From CANJIV01 sp046330225 (GTDB taxonomy: Bacteria; Actinomycetota; Thermoleophilia; Solirubrobacterales; Solirubrobacteraceae): 64,000 nt of DNA. The stretch spans positions 124,001 to 188,000 of the forward strand of contig JAXLTD010000003.1 in the NCBI GenBank assembly GCA_046330225.1, read 5' to 3'. The notes below the pieces were generated by a model that saw only the letters and a program-made list of their open reading frames with translations, was not told the DNA's origin and did not search any database. Numbering within the stretch: position 1 is the first letter of the stretch; the number at the start of each line of letters is the position of its first letter. Below, in pieces: positions 41,244-49,945 of this stretch. Made by a program: the position numbers and the translations under genes.

Positions 41244-42929
41244 GTGAGCGGGAACGGAACCTTCGATGTCAAGCACAACAGCCGCCAGCTGACCGAGGGT
41301 CCTGAGCGGGCGCCGGCCCGCGCGTACCTGAACGGCATCGGCTTCGACGCCGAGGCGATGAGCAAGCCGATCATCGGGATCGCCTCGACCTGGATCGAGA
41401 CGATGCCGTGCAACTTCACGCTGCGCGCCCTCGCCGCGAAGGTCAAGCAGGGTGTCCGCGCGGCCGGCGGCACGCCGATGGAGTTCAACACGGTCGCGAT
41501 CTCGGACGGGATCACGATGGGCACCACCGGAATGAAGACCTCGCTCGTCTCGCGCGAGGTGATCGCCGACTCGATCGAGATCGTCGGGCGCGGGCACTGC
41601 TTCGACGCGATCGTCGCCCTGAGCGCGTGCGACAAGACGATCCCGGGCGCGGTCATGGGCCTGGCCCGGCTCGACGTGCCGTCGGTGCTGCTCTACGGCG
41701 GCTCGATCATGCCCGGCCACTGGCGGGGCCAGGACGTGAACATCCAGGACGTCTTCGAGGCCGTGGGCGCCCACGCCGCGGGCCGCATGAGCGACGAGGA
41801 TCTGGCCGAGCTCGAGCTGGTCGCCTCCCCCGGCGCCGGGGCCTGCGGCGGGATGTTCACCGCCAACACGATGGCCACGGCGTTCGAGGTCCTCGGGATC
41901 TCGGCGATGGGCTCGGCGATGGTGCCGGCCGAGGACGGGCGCAAGGGCGACGTCGCGATCGAGGCGGGCCGGCTCGTCATGGACGTCCTGCGACGCGGCC
42001 TGCGCCCGAGCGACATCATCACCCGCGAGAGCCTCGAGAACGCGATCGCGGCGATCGCCACGACCGGCGGCTCGACGAACGGCGTGCTGCACCTGCTCGC
42101 GCTGGCCCGCGAGACCGGCGTGCCGCTCGACATCGCCGACTTCGATGCGATCAGCGAGCGCACGCCGCTCCTGGCCGACCTCAAGCCGGGCGGCCGGTAC
42201 CTCGCGGCCGACCTCTACGCCGCCGGCGGCGTCGGGCTCATCGCCAAGCGCCTCGACGAGGCCGGGCTGCTGCACCGCGACGCGATCACGGTGACGGGCC
42301 GGACCATCGGCGCCGAGGCCGACGCGGCGGTCGAGACGGACGGCCAGGATGTCGTGCGGCCGCTCTCGGACCCGATCAAGGCGACCGGCGGCCTGGCGAT
42401 CCTGCGCGGGAACCTCGCTCCCGATGGCGCCGTCGTCAAGCTCGCCGGCTACGAGAAGCGCCGCCACGTCGGCCCGGCCCGGGTGTTCGAGTCCGAGGAG
42501 GACGCGATGGCCGCCGTCACCGCCGGCCGCATCGGCCCCGGCGACGTCGTCGTGATCCGCAACGAAGGGCCCGCCGGCGGCCCCGGCATGCGCGAGATGC
42601 TCGCGGTGACCGCGGCCATCGTGGGGGAGGGGCTCGGCGAGGAGGTCGCGCTGCTGACCGACGGGCGCTTCTCGGGGGCCACTCGGGGCTTCATGGCCGG
42701 GCACGTCGCGCCCGAGGCGGCCCGCGGCGGGCCGATCGCCGCGGTGCGCGACGGCGACGAGGTCACGATCGACGTGGACGCCCGCCGCATCGACGTGGCG
42801 CTCGACGACGCCGAGATCGCCGCGCGCGTCGCGGCCTACGAGTCCCCGCCGCCGGCCTACGCCAGCGGTGCGATGGCGAAGTACGCCCGGCTCGTCTCCA
42901 GCGCTGCCGAGGGCGCGATCACGGGCTGA
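41244..42929 (+). CDS. ilvD: dihydroxy-acid dehydratase
   Basis: A 561-aa IlvD of branched-chain amino-acid synthesis (dihydroxy acid to 2-oxo acid), an iron-sulfur enzyme. Cluster cysteines lie in ETMPCNFTLRA, ALSACDKTIPGAVMG and SPGAGACGGMFTANTMATA; C-terminal motifs DGRFSGATRGFMAGHVAPEA and IAAVRDGDEVTIDVDARRID. No other ilv genes are in the window. GTG start fixed by the -10 box. Confidence 0.96.
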   Translation: MSGNGTFDVKHNSRQLTEGPERAPARAYLNGIGFDAEAMSKPIIGIASTWIETMPCNFTLRALAAKVKQGVRAAGGTPMEFNTVAISDGITMGTTGMKTSLVSREVIADSIEIVGRGHCFDAIVALSACDKTIPGAVMGLARLDVPSVLLYGGSIMPGHWRGQDVNIQDVFEAVGAHAAGRMSDEDLAELELVASPGAGACGGMFTANTMATAFEVLGISAMGSAMVPAEDGRKGDVAIEAGRLVMDVLRRGLRPSDIITRESLENAIAAIATTGGSTNGVLHLLALARETGVPLDIADFDAISERTPLLADLKPGGRYLAADLYAAGGVGLIAKRLDEAGLLHRDAITVTGRTIGAEADAAVETDGQDVVRPLSDPIKATGGLAILRGNLAPDGAVVKLAGYEKRRHVGPARVFESEEDAMAAVTAGRIGPGDVVVIRNEGPAGGPGMREMLAVTAAIVGEGLGEEVALLTDGRFSGATRGFMAGHVAPEAARGGPIAAVRDGDEVTIDVDARRIDVALDDAEIAARVAAYESPPPAYASGAMAKYARLVSSAAEGAITG

Positions 42930-42951
42930 ACCGGCCCGCCGCCGTTCTCCG

Positions 42952-42957
42952 TACTCT
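42952..42957 (+). promoter_or_regulatory. -10 element TACTCT of the HAD gene
   Basis: TACTCT ends 8 nt before the GTG at 42966, which argues for that start rather than the GTG at 42960. Confidence 0.45.
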
Positions 42958-42965
42958 CAGTGACC

Positions 42966-43568
42966 GTGGCCCGCATCGCCATCGACATCGACTCCACGCT
43001 GCACCCGTACTGGGACCAGCTCGCCGCGGTCGCCCGCCGCCGCTTCGGTGTCAGCCTGCCCTACGAGGAGCAGCGGACCTGGGCGATCTCGCGGCTGCGC
43101 CCGGCACAGCTCGCCGCCTGCGTCGCCGAGACGCACGAGGAGCGGCTCGTCCTCGCGGCCGAGCCCTACCCGGGCGCCGTCGAGGCCCTCGCGGCCTGGC
43201 GCCGGGCCGGCCACTACCTCCACATCACCAGCCACCGCAGCGCGGACGCCCACGCGGCGACCGAGCGCTGGCTCGAGCAGAACGGGGTCGCATGTGACGA
43301 CCTGCACTGCTCCTCGGACAAGATCGCCCGTTGCGTGGAGCTCGAGATCGACCTGCTCATCGACGACAGCCCGGTGAACCTCGAACGGGCGCTGGACGCC
43401 GGCATGCGCGCGGCGACCATCCTGCATCCCTGGAACGCCGAGCTATGCGAGACCGAGGACGTCGTGGCCGCCGCGACGTGGCCCGAGCTCGCCGCTCGCC
43501 TCGAGCCGCTGCTCGCGCCGGCCCGGGCCTCCCTCGCAGGGGCCGGCCGGCACGAACCGTTGCACTGA
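42966..43568 (+). CDS. HAD-superfamily phosphatase (5'-nucleotidase-like)
   Basis: About 200 aa. HAD motif I is AIDIDSTL (DxDST), motif II HITSHRS, the lysine motif DKIARC and motif IV LLIDDSPVNLERAL. The arrangement resembles 5'(3')-deoxyribonucleotidase/YqfW-like proteins of the NT5C group. The C-terminal third is poorly conserved. Substrate not deducible. Confidence 0.85.
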   Translation: MARIAIDIDSTLHPYWDQLAAVARRRFGVSLPYEEQRTWAISRLRPAQLAACVAETHEERLVLAAEPYPGAVEALAAWRRAGHYLHITSHRSADAHAATERWLEQNGVACDDLHCSSDKIARCVELEIDLLIDDSPVNLERALDAGMRAATILHPWNAELCETEDVVAAATWPELAARLEPLLAPARASLAGAGRHEPLH

Positions 43569-43609
43569 CGCTGGCGTCGACCGGAGGGGCTATCCTCCGA
43601 GCTGTAGGC

Positions 43610-44650
43610 ATGCGCTCACGATTCGCCTTCATCACCGCGGGGTTCCTGGCGGTCGTCGTGCTCGGCGTCGGCGGCCTCTACGCGTACGACCAGCTCCAGA
43701 GCGACACGATCGCCGACGGCGTCCGCGTCGCCGGCATTCCGGTCGGCGGCCTGTCGGCCGCCGAGGCCCGTGCCAAGGTGCAGCGCGAGCTCGCCGCGCG
43801 GCTCGACCAGCCGGTCGTCGTGCGTGCGGAGAACCGCACCTACCAGCTCACGCCGCGCCAGGCCCAGGTCGGGATCGACGTGCAGGGCAGCGTCGACGCC
43901 GCCCTGGCCGAAAGCCGCCACGGCACGATCGTCAGCCGCATGGTGCGCGAGGTCAAGGGGGAGGCCATGGACGAGAACCTCCCGGCCCGCATCACCTACT
44001 CGCCGGCCGCGGTGCACGCGTTCGTCAACCGCGTAAGCCGCAAGGTGGCCCGCAAGGCCAAGGACGCCTCGCTCGAGTACTCGGGCAGCGGGATCACCCC
44101 AGTGAACGGCAAGGACGGCCTGGCCGTCGACAAGTCGGCGCTGCAGCGCAACGTCGAGTCGCTGCTGGACGGCGGCGCCGGCAGCCGCACGCTCGACGTC
44201 CCGGTGCACCGCACCAAGCCGGCGGTCACCCGGGCCAGCCTGGCCAAGAAGTACCCGACCGTGATCACGATCGACCGGTCGACCTTCAAGCTGCACCTGT
44301 TCAAGGGGCTCAAGGAGGTCAAGACGTACTCGATCGCGGTGGGGGCCTCCGGCTACGACACGCCCACGGGCCTCTACAACATCCAGGACAAGACGGTCGA
44401 TCCCACCTGGCACGTGCCGAACAAGGCGTGGGCGGGCAGCCTGGCAGGCACCACGGTGCCGGGCGGCAGCCCCGAGAACCCGCTCAAGGCGCGCTGGATG
44501 GGCATCTACAACGGCGCCGGCATCCACGGCACGGCCGAGGACGACTCGATCGGGAGCGCCGCGTCGCACGGCTGCATCCGCATGCACGTGCCGGACGTGA
44601 TCGACCTCTACGACCGGGTCGACGTCGGCAACCCGGTCTACATCGCCTAG
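43610..44650 (+). CDS. L,D-transpeptidase with peptidoglycan-binding-like middle domain
   Basis: A 346-aa exported wall enzyme. A signal anchor (FAFITAGFLAVVVLGVGGLY) is followed by a VanW/PG_binding_4-like region (IADGVRVAGIPVGGLSAAEA, repeated DKSALQRNVESLL) and a YkuD domain with VITIDRSTFKLHLFKGLKEV, GIHGTAEDDSIGSAASHGCIR (catalytic Cys in SHGCIRM) and GNPVYIA. It makes 3-3 crosslinks or attaches proteins to peptidoglycan. Its stop TAG overlaps the stop of the convergent gene within the palindrome CTAG. Confidence 0.93.
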   Translation: MRSRFAFITAGFLAVVVLGVGGLYAYDQLQSDTIADGVRVAGIPVGGLSAAEARAKVQRELAARLDQPVVVRAENRTYQLTPRQAQVGIDVQGSVDAALAESRHGTIVSRMVREVKGEAMDENLPARITYSPAAVHAFVNRVSRKVARKAKDASLEYSGSGITPVNGKDGLAVDKSALQRNVESLLDGGAGSRTLDVPVHRTKPAVTRASLAKKYPTVITIDRSTFKLHLFKGLKEVKTYSIAVGASGYDTPTGLYNIQDKTVDPTWHVPNKAWAGSLAGTTVPGGSPENPLKARWMGIYNGAGIHGTAEDDSIGSAASHGCIRMHVPDVIDLYDRVDVGNPVYIA

Positions 44651-44973
44651 GGCGAGGCTGGCCCGGCGCCCGGAACGCTCGGCGAGCCCGGCGGATCCTC
44701 CGGCGCTGCGATCTCCTCGACCGCGACTTCCTGCCATCCCTCCTGCAGCAAAGAGGCGTGCTGGGGCCCGTGGCGAACACACAGCGTGCCGATGAAGACC
44801 CCGCGCGTCCGCTTCCGCATCACCGCGTACCACAGCGTCGTCGCGTCGTCGGTCGCGCGCAGCCGGTACCACGGCGCCGGCGGCCCGTCCGCCCCCAGGG
44901 CGATCCCCGCCTCCAAGAGCTGGCGCTGGGTCGCCACCTGACCCGTGTCGGTGCGGATGAAGAACAGCGCCAC
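44647..44973 (-). CDS. conserved hypothetical protein
   Basis: A 108-aa soluble protein starting MALFFIRTDTGQVATQRQLL, with PAPWYRLRATDDATTLWYAV and GVFIGTLCVRHGPQH, ending in a Pro/Gly/Ser tail. No family recognised. The GTG at 44973 is supported by a TAGGCT box (44982-44987, minus strand) 8 nt upstream. It overlaps the divergent recombinase gene start by about 17 bp. Confidence 0.65.
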   Translation of the reverse strand: MALFFIRTDTGQVATQRQLLEAGIALGADGPPAPWYRLRATDDATTLWYAVMRKRTRGVFIGTLCVRHGPQHASLLQEGWQEVAVEEIAAPEDPPGSPSVPGAGPASP

Positions 44974-45877
44974 GGCGGCGGAGCCTAGCGCGGGCTGGGC
45001 AGCGGCCCTGCGACTCGTTGACGCCGACCTGCGGCGCCGCGGCGCCGCCGAGAAGACCCGCCGCGCCTACGGGTCCGATCTCGGCCGCTTCGCCGTGTGG
45101 GCGTCCGGACGGGGCCTGGAGCCGGCCGCCGTCGATGCGCGCGCCCTGCGGCGCTACGCGGCGAGCCTGAGCGAGGGCGGGGCTGCGCCGGCGACCGTCG
45201 CGCGCGCCCTGGCGGCGCTGCGGTCCGCCTACCGGGTGCTGAGGGCCGAAGGCCAGGTGGCCCAGAACCCCGCAGACCTCCTCTCCGCGCCGCGCCGGGC
45301 CGACCGCCTGCCGCGGACGCTCAAGGCCGGCCAAGTCGCCGGCATGCTCGAGCGGATTCCGGCGTCAACGCCACTCGAACTGCGCGACCGGGCCATGTTC
45401 GAGCTCGCCTACGGTTCCGGCCTGCGGGCTGAGGAGCTCGTCACGCTCGACACCGCATCGGTCGACGCCGACGACGAGGAGGTCCGGATCGAGGGCAAGG
45501 GCGGCAAGACCCGGGTCGTTCCGGTCGGCGAGCACGCCCTCGTCGCCCTGCAGCGCTACCTCGCACGCGGCCGGCCGGCCCTGGCGGGCGGGGACGGCGA
45601 GCCGGCGCTCTTCCTCTCGAAGTCCGGACGGCGGCTGTCGACGAGCGACGTGCGCCGCCGCCTGCAGGGGTGGGCGCGCCGGGCCGATGTGCCCGGGGGC
45701 GTCTCGCCGCACTGGCTGCGCCACTCGTTCGCCACCCACCTGCTCGAAGGGGGCGCCGATCTGCGCGCCATCCAGGAGATGCTCGGGCATGCGTCGCTGT
45801 CCACGACGCAGGTCTACACTCGGGTAGAGTCCGCGCGGTTGCGGTCGGCGTACGCCCGCGCACACCCGAGGGCCTAA
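44957..45877 (+). CDS. xerD: tyrosine site-specific recombinase (XerC/XerD-like)
   Basis: About 306 aa. N-terminal SAM-like core-binding domain (LVDADLRRRGAAEKTRRAYG), then the catalytic domain with Arg in YGSGLRAEELVTL, the HWLRHSFATHLLEGGADLRA box (His-x-x-Arg), LGHASLSTTQ His and the nucleophile Tyr in TQVYTRV. It is probably a chromosome-dimer resolvase. Position just before whiG parallels xerC in other actinobacteria. ATG at 44957 chosen; an earlier GTG (44945) exists. XerC versus XerD assignment is uncertain. Confidence 0.9.
   Translation: MKNSATAAEPSAGWAAALRLVDADLRRRGAAEKTRRAYGSDLGRFAVWASGRGLEPAAVDARALRRYAASLSEGGAAPATVARALAALRSAYRVLRAEGQVAQNPADLLSAPRRADRLPRTLKAGQVAGMLERIPASTPLELRDRAMFELAYGSGLRAEELVTLDTASVDADDEEVRIEGKGGKTRVVPVGEHALVALQRYLARGRPALAGGDGEPALFLSKSGRRLSTSDVRRRLQGWARRADVPGGVSPHWLRHSFATHLLEGGADLRAIQEMLGHASLSTTQVYTRVESARLRSAYARAHPRA
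44982..44987 (-). promoter_or_regulatory. -10 element TAGGCT of the 108-aa gene
   Basis: On the minus strand TAGGCT ends 8 nt before the GTG at 44973; it lies inside the recombinase reading frame. Confidence 0.5.
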
Positions 45878-45889
45878 TCGGAGGAGTCC

Positions 45890-46678
45890 TTGGAGACCAA
45901 CGTCAAAGCGATCGAGCTGAGGGACCTGTGGAAGCGCTACCGCTCCGCGGGCGACGAGCGCGCTCGGGAGCGGCTCGTGGTCGCCTACTCGCCGCTCGTG
46001 AAGTACGTCTCCGGGCGCATGGCCTCCGGCCTGCCGGCCCACGTGGACGAGGCCGACCTCATCTCCTACGGGCTCGTCGGGCTCATCTCGGCGATCGAGC
46101 GCTTCGAGCCCGACCGCGAGATCAAGTTCGAGACCTACGCGATCCCCCGCATCCGCGGGGCGATCATCGACGAGCTGCGCGCCCTGGACTGGGTGCCGCG
46201 CTCGGTGCGGGCCCGCGCCCGCGAGATCGAGCGGGCCAACGTCAAGCTCGAGCACAAGCTGCAGCGGGCCCCGACCGACGAGGAGATGGCCGCCGAGCTC
46301 GAGATCGGGGTCGACGAGTTCCAGGAGTCGCTCATGCAGATCTCCAACTCGACGATCGCCGCGCTCGACGAGCTCTGGACGGTCTCGGACGCGAGCGGCG
46401 ACCAGGTCTCGCTCCTGGACACGCTCCAGGATCCGGACGCCCCGGATCCGGCCCGGGTCATGGACCAGACCGACCTCAAGGACCGCGTGGCCGACGCGAT
46501 CGCCCGCCTGCCCGAGCGCGAGAAGCTCGTCATCGCCCTCTACTACTACGAGAACCTCACGCTCCGCGAGATCGGCGAGGTGCTCGGCGTGACCGAGTCG
46601 CGGATCTCGCAGCTGCACACGAAGGCCGTGCTGCGCCTGCGCTCCCGCATGGCGCCCGAAGATCTCGAGACCGAGTAG
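45890..46678 (+). CDS. whiG: RNA polymerase sigma factor of the WhiG/FliA family
   Basis: A 262-aa sigma-28-type factor: LVVAYSPLVKYVSGRMASGL, DLISYGLVGLISAIERFEPD, FETYAIPRIRGAIIDELRAL and DWVPRSVRARAREIE (regions 2-3), then YYYENLTLREIGEVLGVTES with RISQLHTKAVLRLR (region 4). Starts at TTG 45890 with a strong GGAGG five nt upstream, so the unusual start is well supported. In Streptomyces WhiG controls spore formation, elsewhere FliA controls motility; which applies here is unknown. Confidence 0.93.
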   Translation: METNVKAIELRDLWKRYRSAGDERARERLVVAYSPLVKYVSGRMASGLPAHVDEADLISYGLVGLISAIERFEPDREIKFETYAIPRIRGAIIDELRALDWVPRSVRARAREIERANVKLEHKLQRAPTDEEMAAELEIGVDEFQESLMQISNSTIAALDELWTVSDASGDQVSLLDTLQDPDAPDPARVMDQTDLKDRVADAIARLPEREKLVIALYYYENLTLREIGEVLGVTESRISQLHTKAVLRLRSRMAPEDLETE

Positions 46679-46745
46679 TTCTCAGCCGCACCCTCCCGCC
46701 GCCCGGTAAGGTCGGCGCTCCCCCCGAGGAGAGGAGATTCGCGGC

Positions 46746-48809
46746 ATGCCCACGCCCCCCGACAGGATTCGCAACGTCGCGCTCGTCGGCCACCGCGGCT
46801 GCGGCAAGACCTCGCTGAACGAGGCGCTGCTGTTCGAGGCCGGCGCCATCAACCGGCTCGGCACCGTCCCGGACCACTCCACCGCCTCGGACACCGACCC
46901 GGACGAGCAGGCGCGCCAGATGTCGATCTCGGCGGCGCTCTCGTCGTTCGAGTGGTCGGACCGCAAGATCAACCTCCTCGACACGCCGGGCGAGCCGAGC
47001 TTCATCGCCGATGCGCTCGGCGCCCTGCGGGTCTGCGAGTCGGCCGTCTTCGTCGTCAACGCCGTCATGGGCGTCGAGGTCTCGACATCGCGGCTGTGGC
47101 AGCGGGCCGCCGAGCTCGATCTCGCCCGGCTGGTCTTCGTGAACATGCTCGACCGCGAGCGGGCCGACTTCTTCCGGACGCTCGACAGCCTCAAGGCCGC
47201 GTTCGGCCCCCACGTCGTCGCCACGGAGATCCCGATCGGCAGCGGCGACGGGCTCGAGGGCGTCATCGATCTCATCGACATGAAGGCCTACCGCTACGAG
47301 GGCGCCGGCCGCGACAACTGCACCGAGATCCCGATCCCCGACGAGCTGGCCGCCCAGGCGGAGGAGTTCCGCGAGAAGCTGATGGACGAGGTGGCCGAGA
47401 ACTCCGACGCCCTGATGGAGCGCTACCTCGAGGGCGAGGAGATCTCCCACGAGGAGATCGTCGACACCCTCAAGGAGGGCACGAACCACGGCGGCATCTT
47501 CCCGGTGGTCTGCGGCGCCGCGACGCGCAACCTCGGGACCAACCGCCTCCTCGACGCGATCGTGGAGGACCTCCCGTCGCCGGTGAAGCACGGCGCGCTG
47601 GAGCTCGACGAGATCACGCTCGAGCCCGATCCGGCCAGCGAGGCCTACGCCTACGTGTTCAAGACCCGCGCCGACCCGTTCGCGGGGCGCATCAACCTGT
47701 TCCGCGTCTACCAGGGCACGGTCTCGCCGGACACGCAGCTCCTCAACACGCGGGCGCACGCCAAGGAGCGCGTCGGCCAGCTCCTGGCCTTCGCCGGAAA
47801 GGAGACCCAGCACGTCGCGGCCTTCGGCCCCGGCGACATCGGGGCGGTGGCGAAGCTCAAGGAGACCCGGGCCGGCGACTGGCTCGCGGCCCGCGACCAG
47901 CCGATCCAGATGCCGGCGATCGAGCTCCCGGCGCCCGTGATGGCGTTCTCGATCGAGCCGAAGACCAAGGGCGAGGAGGACAAGGTCTTCTCGTCCCTGC
48001 GGCGCCTCCAGGAGGAGGACCCCACCATCGACCTGCACCGCGACCCGCAGACCGGCGAGCAGATCGTCGCCGGGCTGTCGCAGGTGCACGTGGAGATCGT
48101 GGTCGGGCGGCTGCACGACCGCTTCGGCGCCGACGTGGTCCTCAAGCCCCCGCGCGTTCCGTACCAGGAGACGATTCGGGCGGCAGCCAGGGGGCACGGC
48201 CGCCACAAGAAGCAGTCCGGCGGCCGCGGCCAGTTCGGCGACTGCCACATCGAGATCGAGCCGCTGGAGGGCGAGGGCTTCGAGTTCGTGGACAAGATCA
48301 AGGGCGGGGTGATTCCGCACAGCTTCATTCCGGCCGTGGAAAAGGGCGTCGTGGAGGCGATGCAGCGCGGCACCGTGGCGGGCTACCCCGTCAAGGGCGT
48401 CCGCGTGACCCTCGTGGACGGGCAGTACCACACGGTCGACTCGTCCGAGATGGCATTCAAGACCGCCGGGTCGCTGGCGCTCAAGGCCGCCCTGGAGCAG
48501 GCCTCGCCGGTGCTGCTCGAGCCGATCATGGAGGTGACCGTGTCGGTGCCCGAGGACTCGGTCGGCGACGTCATCGGCGATCTCAACAGCCGCCGCGGAC
48601 GGCCCCTCGGGATGGAGCCCGTGGGCGCCACCACCGAGGTGAAGGCCGAGGTCCCGATGGCCGAGATGCTCTCCTACGCCCCGGATCTGCGGTCGATCAC
48701 GGCCGGCCAGGGCGAGTTCACGATGGAGTTCGCGCGCTACGAGGAGGTGCCCGGCCACCTCGCCGGGAAGGTGGTCGCCGAGGCCCGCGGCGAGGCGGAG
48801 GCCGCGTAG
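46746..48809 (+). CDS. EF-G-like translation factor paralogue (FusA2-like)
   Basis: A 687-aa GTPase with EF-G domain order: G1 GHRGCGKTSLNEALL, G3 DTPGEPSFIADALGAL, G4 VNMLDRERADFFRTL, domain II (YVFKTRADPFAGRINLFRVY), domain IV (GRGQFGDCHIEIEPLEGEGF) and domain V (ITAGQGEFTMEFARYEEVPG). The catalytic His of DTPGH is Glu83 and the G4 Lys of NKxD is Met134, so GTP use may differ from canonical EF-G. It resembles the second EF-G-like protein of mycobacteria. GAGGAGAGG precedes the ATG, with TAAGGT at 46707-46712. Confidence 0.9.
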   Translation: MPTPPDRIRNVALVGHRGCGKTSLNEALLFEAGAINRLGTVPDHSTASDTDPDEQARQMSISAALSSFEWSDRKINLLDTPGEPSFIADALGALRVCESAVFVVNAVMGVEVSTSRLWQRAAELDLARLVFVNMLDRERADFFRTLDSLKAAFGPHVVATEIPIGSGDGLEGVIDLIDMKAYRYEGAGRDNCTEIPIPDELAAQAEEFREKLMDEVAENSDALMERYLEGEEISHEEIVDTLKEGTNHGGIFPVVCGAATRNLGTNRLLDAIVEDLPSPVKHGALELDEITLEPDPASEAYAYVFKTRADPFAGRINLFRVYQGTVSPDTQLLNTRAHAKERVGQLLAFAGKETQHVAAFGPGDIGAVAKLKETRAGDWLAARDQPIQMPAIELPAPVMAFSIEPKTKGEEDKVFSSLRRLQEEDPTIDLHRDPQTGEQIVAGLSQVHVEIVVGRLHDRFGADVVLKPPRVPYQETIRAAARGHGRHKKQSGGRGQFGDCHIEIEPLEGEGFEFVDKIKGGVIPHSFIPAVEKGVVEAMQRGTVAGYPVKGVRVTLVDGQYHTVDSSEMAFKTAGSLALKAALEQASPVLLEPIMEVTVSVPEDSVGDVIGDLNSRRGRPLGMEPVGATTEVKAEVPMAEMLSYAPDLRSITAGQGEFTMEFARYEEVPGHLAGKVVAEARGEAEAA

Positions 48810-48839
48810 CGGGCGGGGGGCTGAGCCGGGCGGCGTTGG

Positions 48840-48845
48840 TACGCT
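48840..48845 (+). promoter_or_regulatory. -10 element TACGCT of the zinc-ribbon gene
   Basis: TACGCT ends 12 nt before the ATG at 48858. Confidence 0.4.
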
Positions 48846-48857
48846 CACGGGCCGTTC

Positions 48858-49547
48858 ATGGCTGCCCGGCGCATCACTCCCGACCACGAGATCATCGCCT
48901 GCGCGGTGTGCGGACGCACGCTGCTGCGGGGCGAGCACGCCGAGGTGTTCCTCGCGGGCGGCGAGCGCCGCCACGTCTGCGAGCTGTGCACGAATCGCGC
49001 CCTCAACCAGGGCTGGATCCGCGAGAGCGCCCAGATCGACACGTTCGGCTCGGGCGCCGGGCGGCCCGAGCGCCGGCCGCTGCGCGACCGCTGGCGCGCC
49101 CGGCGCCAGCGGCCCGGCGAGGAACCCGGCGGCGAGCCGATCGTCTCGGACGAGCAGCTCAGCGAGCTGCCCGAGGCCGAGTACGCCTTGCCCGACCAGC
49201 CGCGCCACGTGCACGCCGTCCCCACGAGCGGCGAGCTGAAGGCCGAGCAGGCGCTCGCGCAGTTCAATGCCAGCGAGCACGCGCGCACGATCACCGGCGT
49301 CGCCCGCTCCCTCGGGGCGCCGTGGGTCTCGGTCCGCGCGCTCGCGGCGCAGCCGAGCATCGTGTCGATCGTCGTGTCGTGGGAGCTGTGCTGGTACCGC
49401 TACGAGGTCGACCTGGGGGAGGCCGACGCCCCGGTGCGACCGGCGGGACAGGGCTACGAGCTGGCCGAGCTCGATCCCACCGACCAGCAGCCCAACGCGG
49501 CGCTCGACGAGGCCGGGCTGCTCGTGCTGGCCACCAACCCGGCGTGA
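48858..49547 (+). CDS. zinc-ribbon-containing conserved hypothetical protein
   Basis: A 229-aa protein. Residues 14-45 form a treble-clef-like cysteine pair set (CAVCGRTLLRGEHAEVF ... CELCTNRA). A charged linker follows, then a C-terminal domain with QALAQFNASEHARTITGVAR and VVSWELCWYRYEVDLGEADA that looks folded. Likely nucleic-acid or protein binding, by the Cys pattern only. Its stop overlaps the RNase HI start by 4 bp (GTGA). Confidence 0.75.
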   Translation: MAARRITPDHEIIACAVCGRTLLRGEHAEVFLAGGERRHVCELCTNRALNQGWIRESAQIDTFGSGAGRPERRPLRDRWRARRQRPGEEPGGEPIVSDEQLSELPEAEYALPDQPRHVHAVPTSGELKAEQALAQFNASEHARTITGVARSLGAPWVSVRALAAQPSIVSIVVSWELCWYRYEVDLGEADAPVRPAGQGYELAELDPTDQQPNAALDEAGLLVLATNPA

Positions 49548-49945
49548 AGGTCGTCGTCCACGTCGACGGGGGCTCGCGCGGCAACCCCGGGGCTGCGGCC
49601 GCGGGCGCCGTCCTGTCGACGCCGGACGGGGACACCCTGGACGAAGCCGCCGAGCGGATCGGGACGGCGACGAACAACGTCGCGGAGTACCGGGGGCTCC
49701 TGCTCGGGCTCGCCCGGGCCCAGGCGCTCGGCGCGACGGAGGTCGAGGTGATCAACGACTCCGAGCTCATCGCCAAGCAGGTCACGGGCGCCTACCGGGT
49801 CAAGCACGCTGACATGAAGCCGCTGCACGCCGAGGCGCGCGCGGCGCTCGCGCAGTTCGATCGCTGGTCGATCCGTTCGGTCCCCCGGGCCCAGAACGCC
49901 CGCGCCGACGCGCTCGTGAACGCGGCCCTGGACGGGCGCGGCTGA
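49544..49945 (+). CDS. ribonuclease HI family protein
   Basis: A 133-aa RNase H-fold protein: VHVDGGSRGNPGAAAAGAVL (first Asp), NNVAEYRGLLLGLARA (catalytic Glu), INDSELIAKQVTGAYRVKHA (second Asp) and AQNARADALVNAAL (final Asp). The pattern fits RNase HI of the small actinobacterial type. Cleaves RNA in RNA-DNA hybrids. Coupled to the zinc-ribbon gene upstream and overlapping the deacetylase gene by 1 bp. Confidence 0.93.
   Translation: MKVVVHVDGGSRGNPGAAAAGAVLSTPDGDTLDEAAERIGTATNNVAEYRGLLLGLARAQALGATEVEVINDSELIAKQVTGAYRVKHADMKPLHAEARAALAQFDRWSIRSVPRAQNARADALVNAALDGRG

Noticed and set aside
43616..45334. A 572-codon minus-strand frame across the L,D-transpeptidase and recombinase genes
   Set aside because: Antisense shadow of GC-rich codons; no motifs, and both plus-strand genes are well supported.
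44957..45877. Recombinase as integrase of a mobile element
   Set aside because: It sits next to whiG in a core-like context, has no adjacent att repeats or phage genes, and matches Xer length and motifs.
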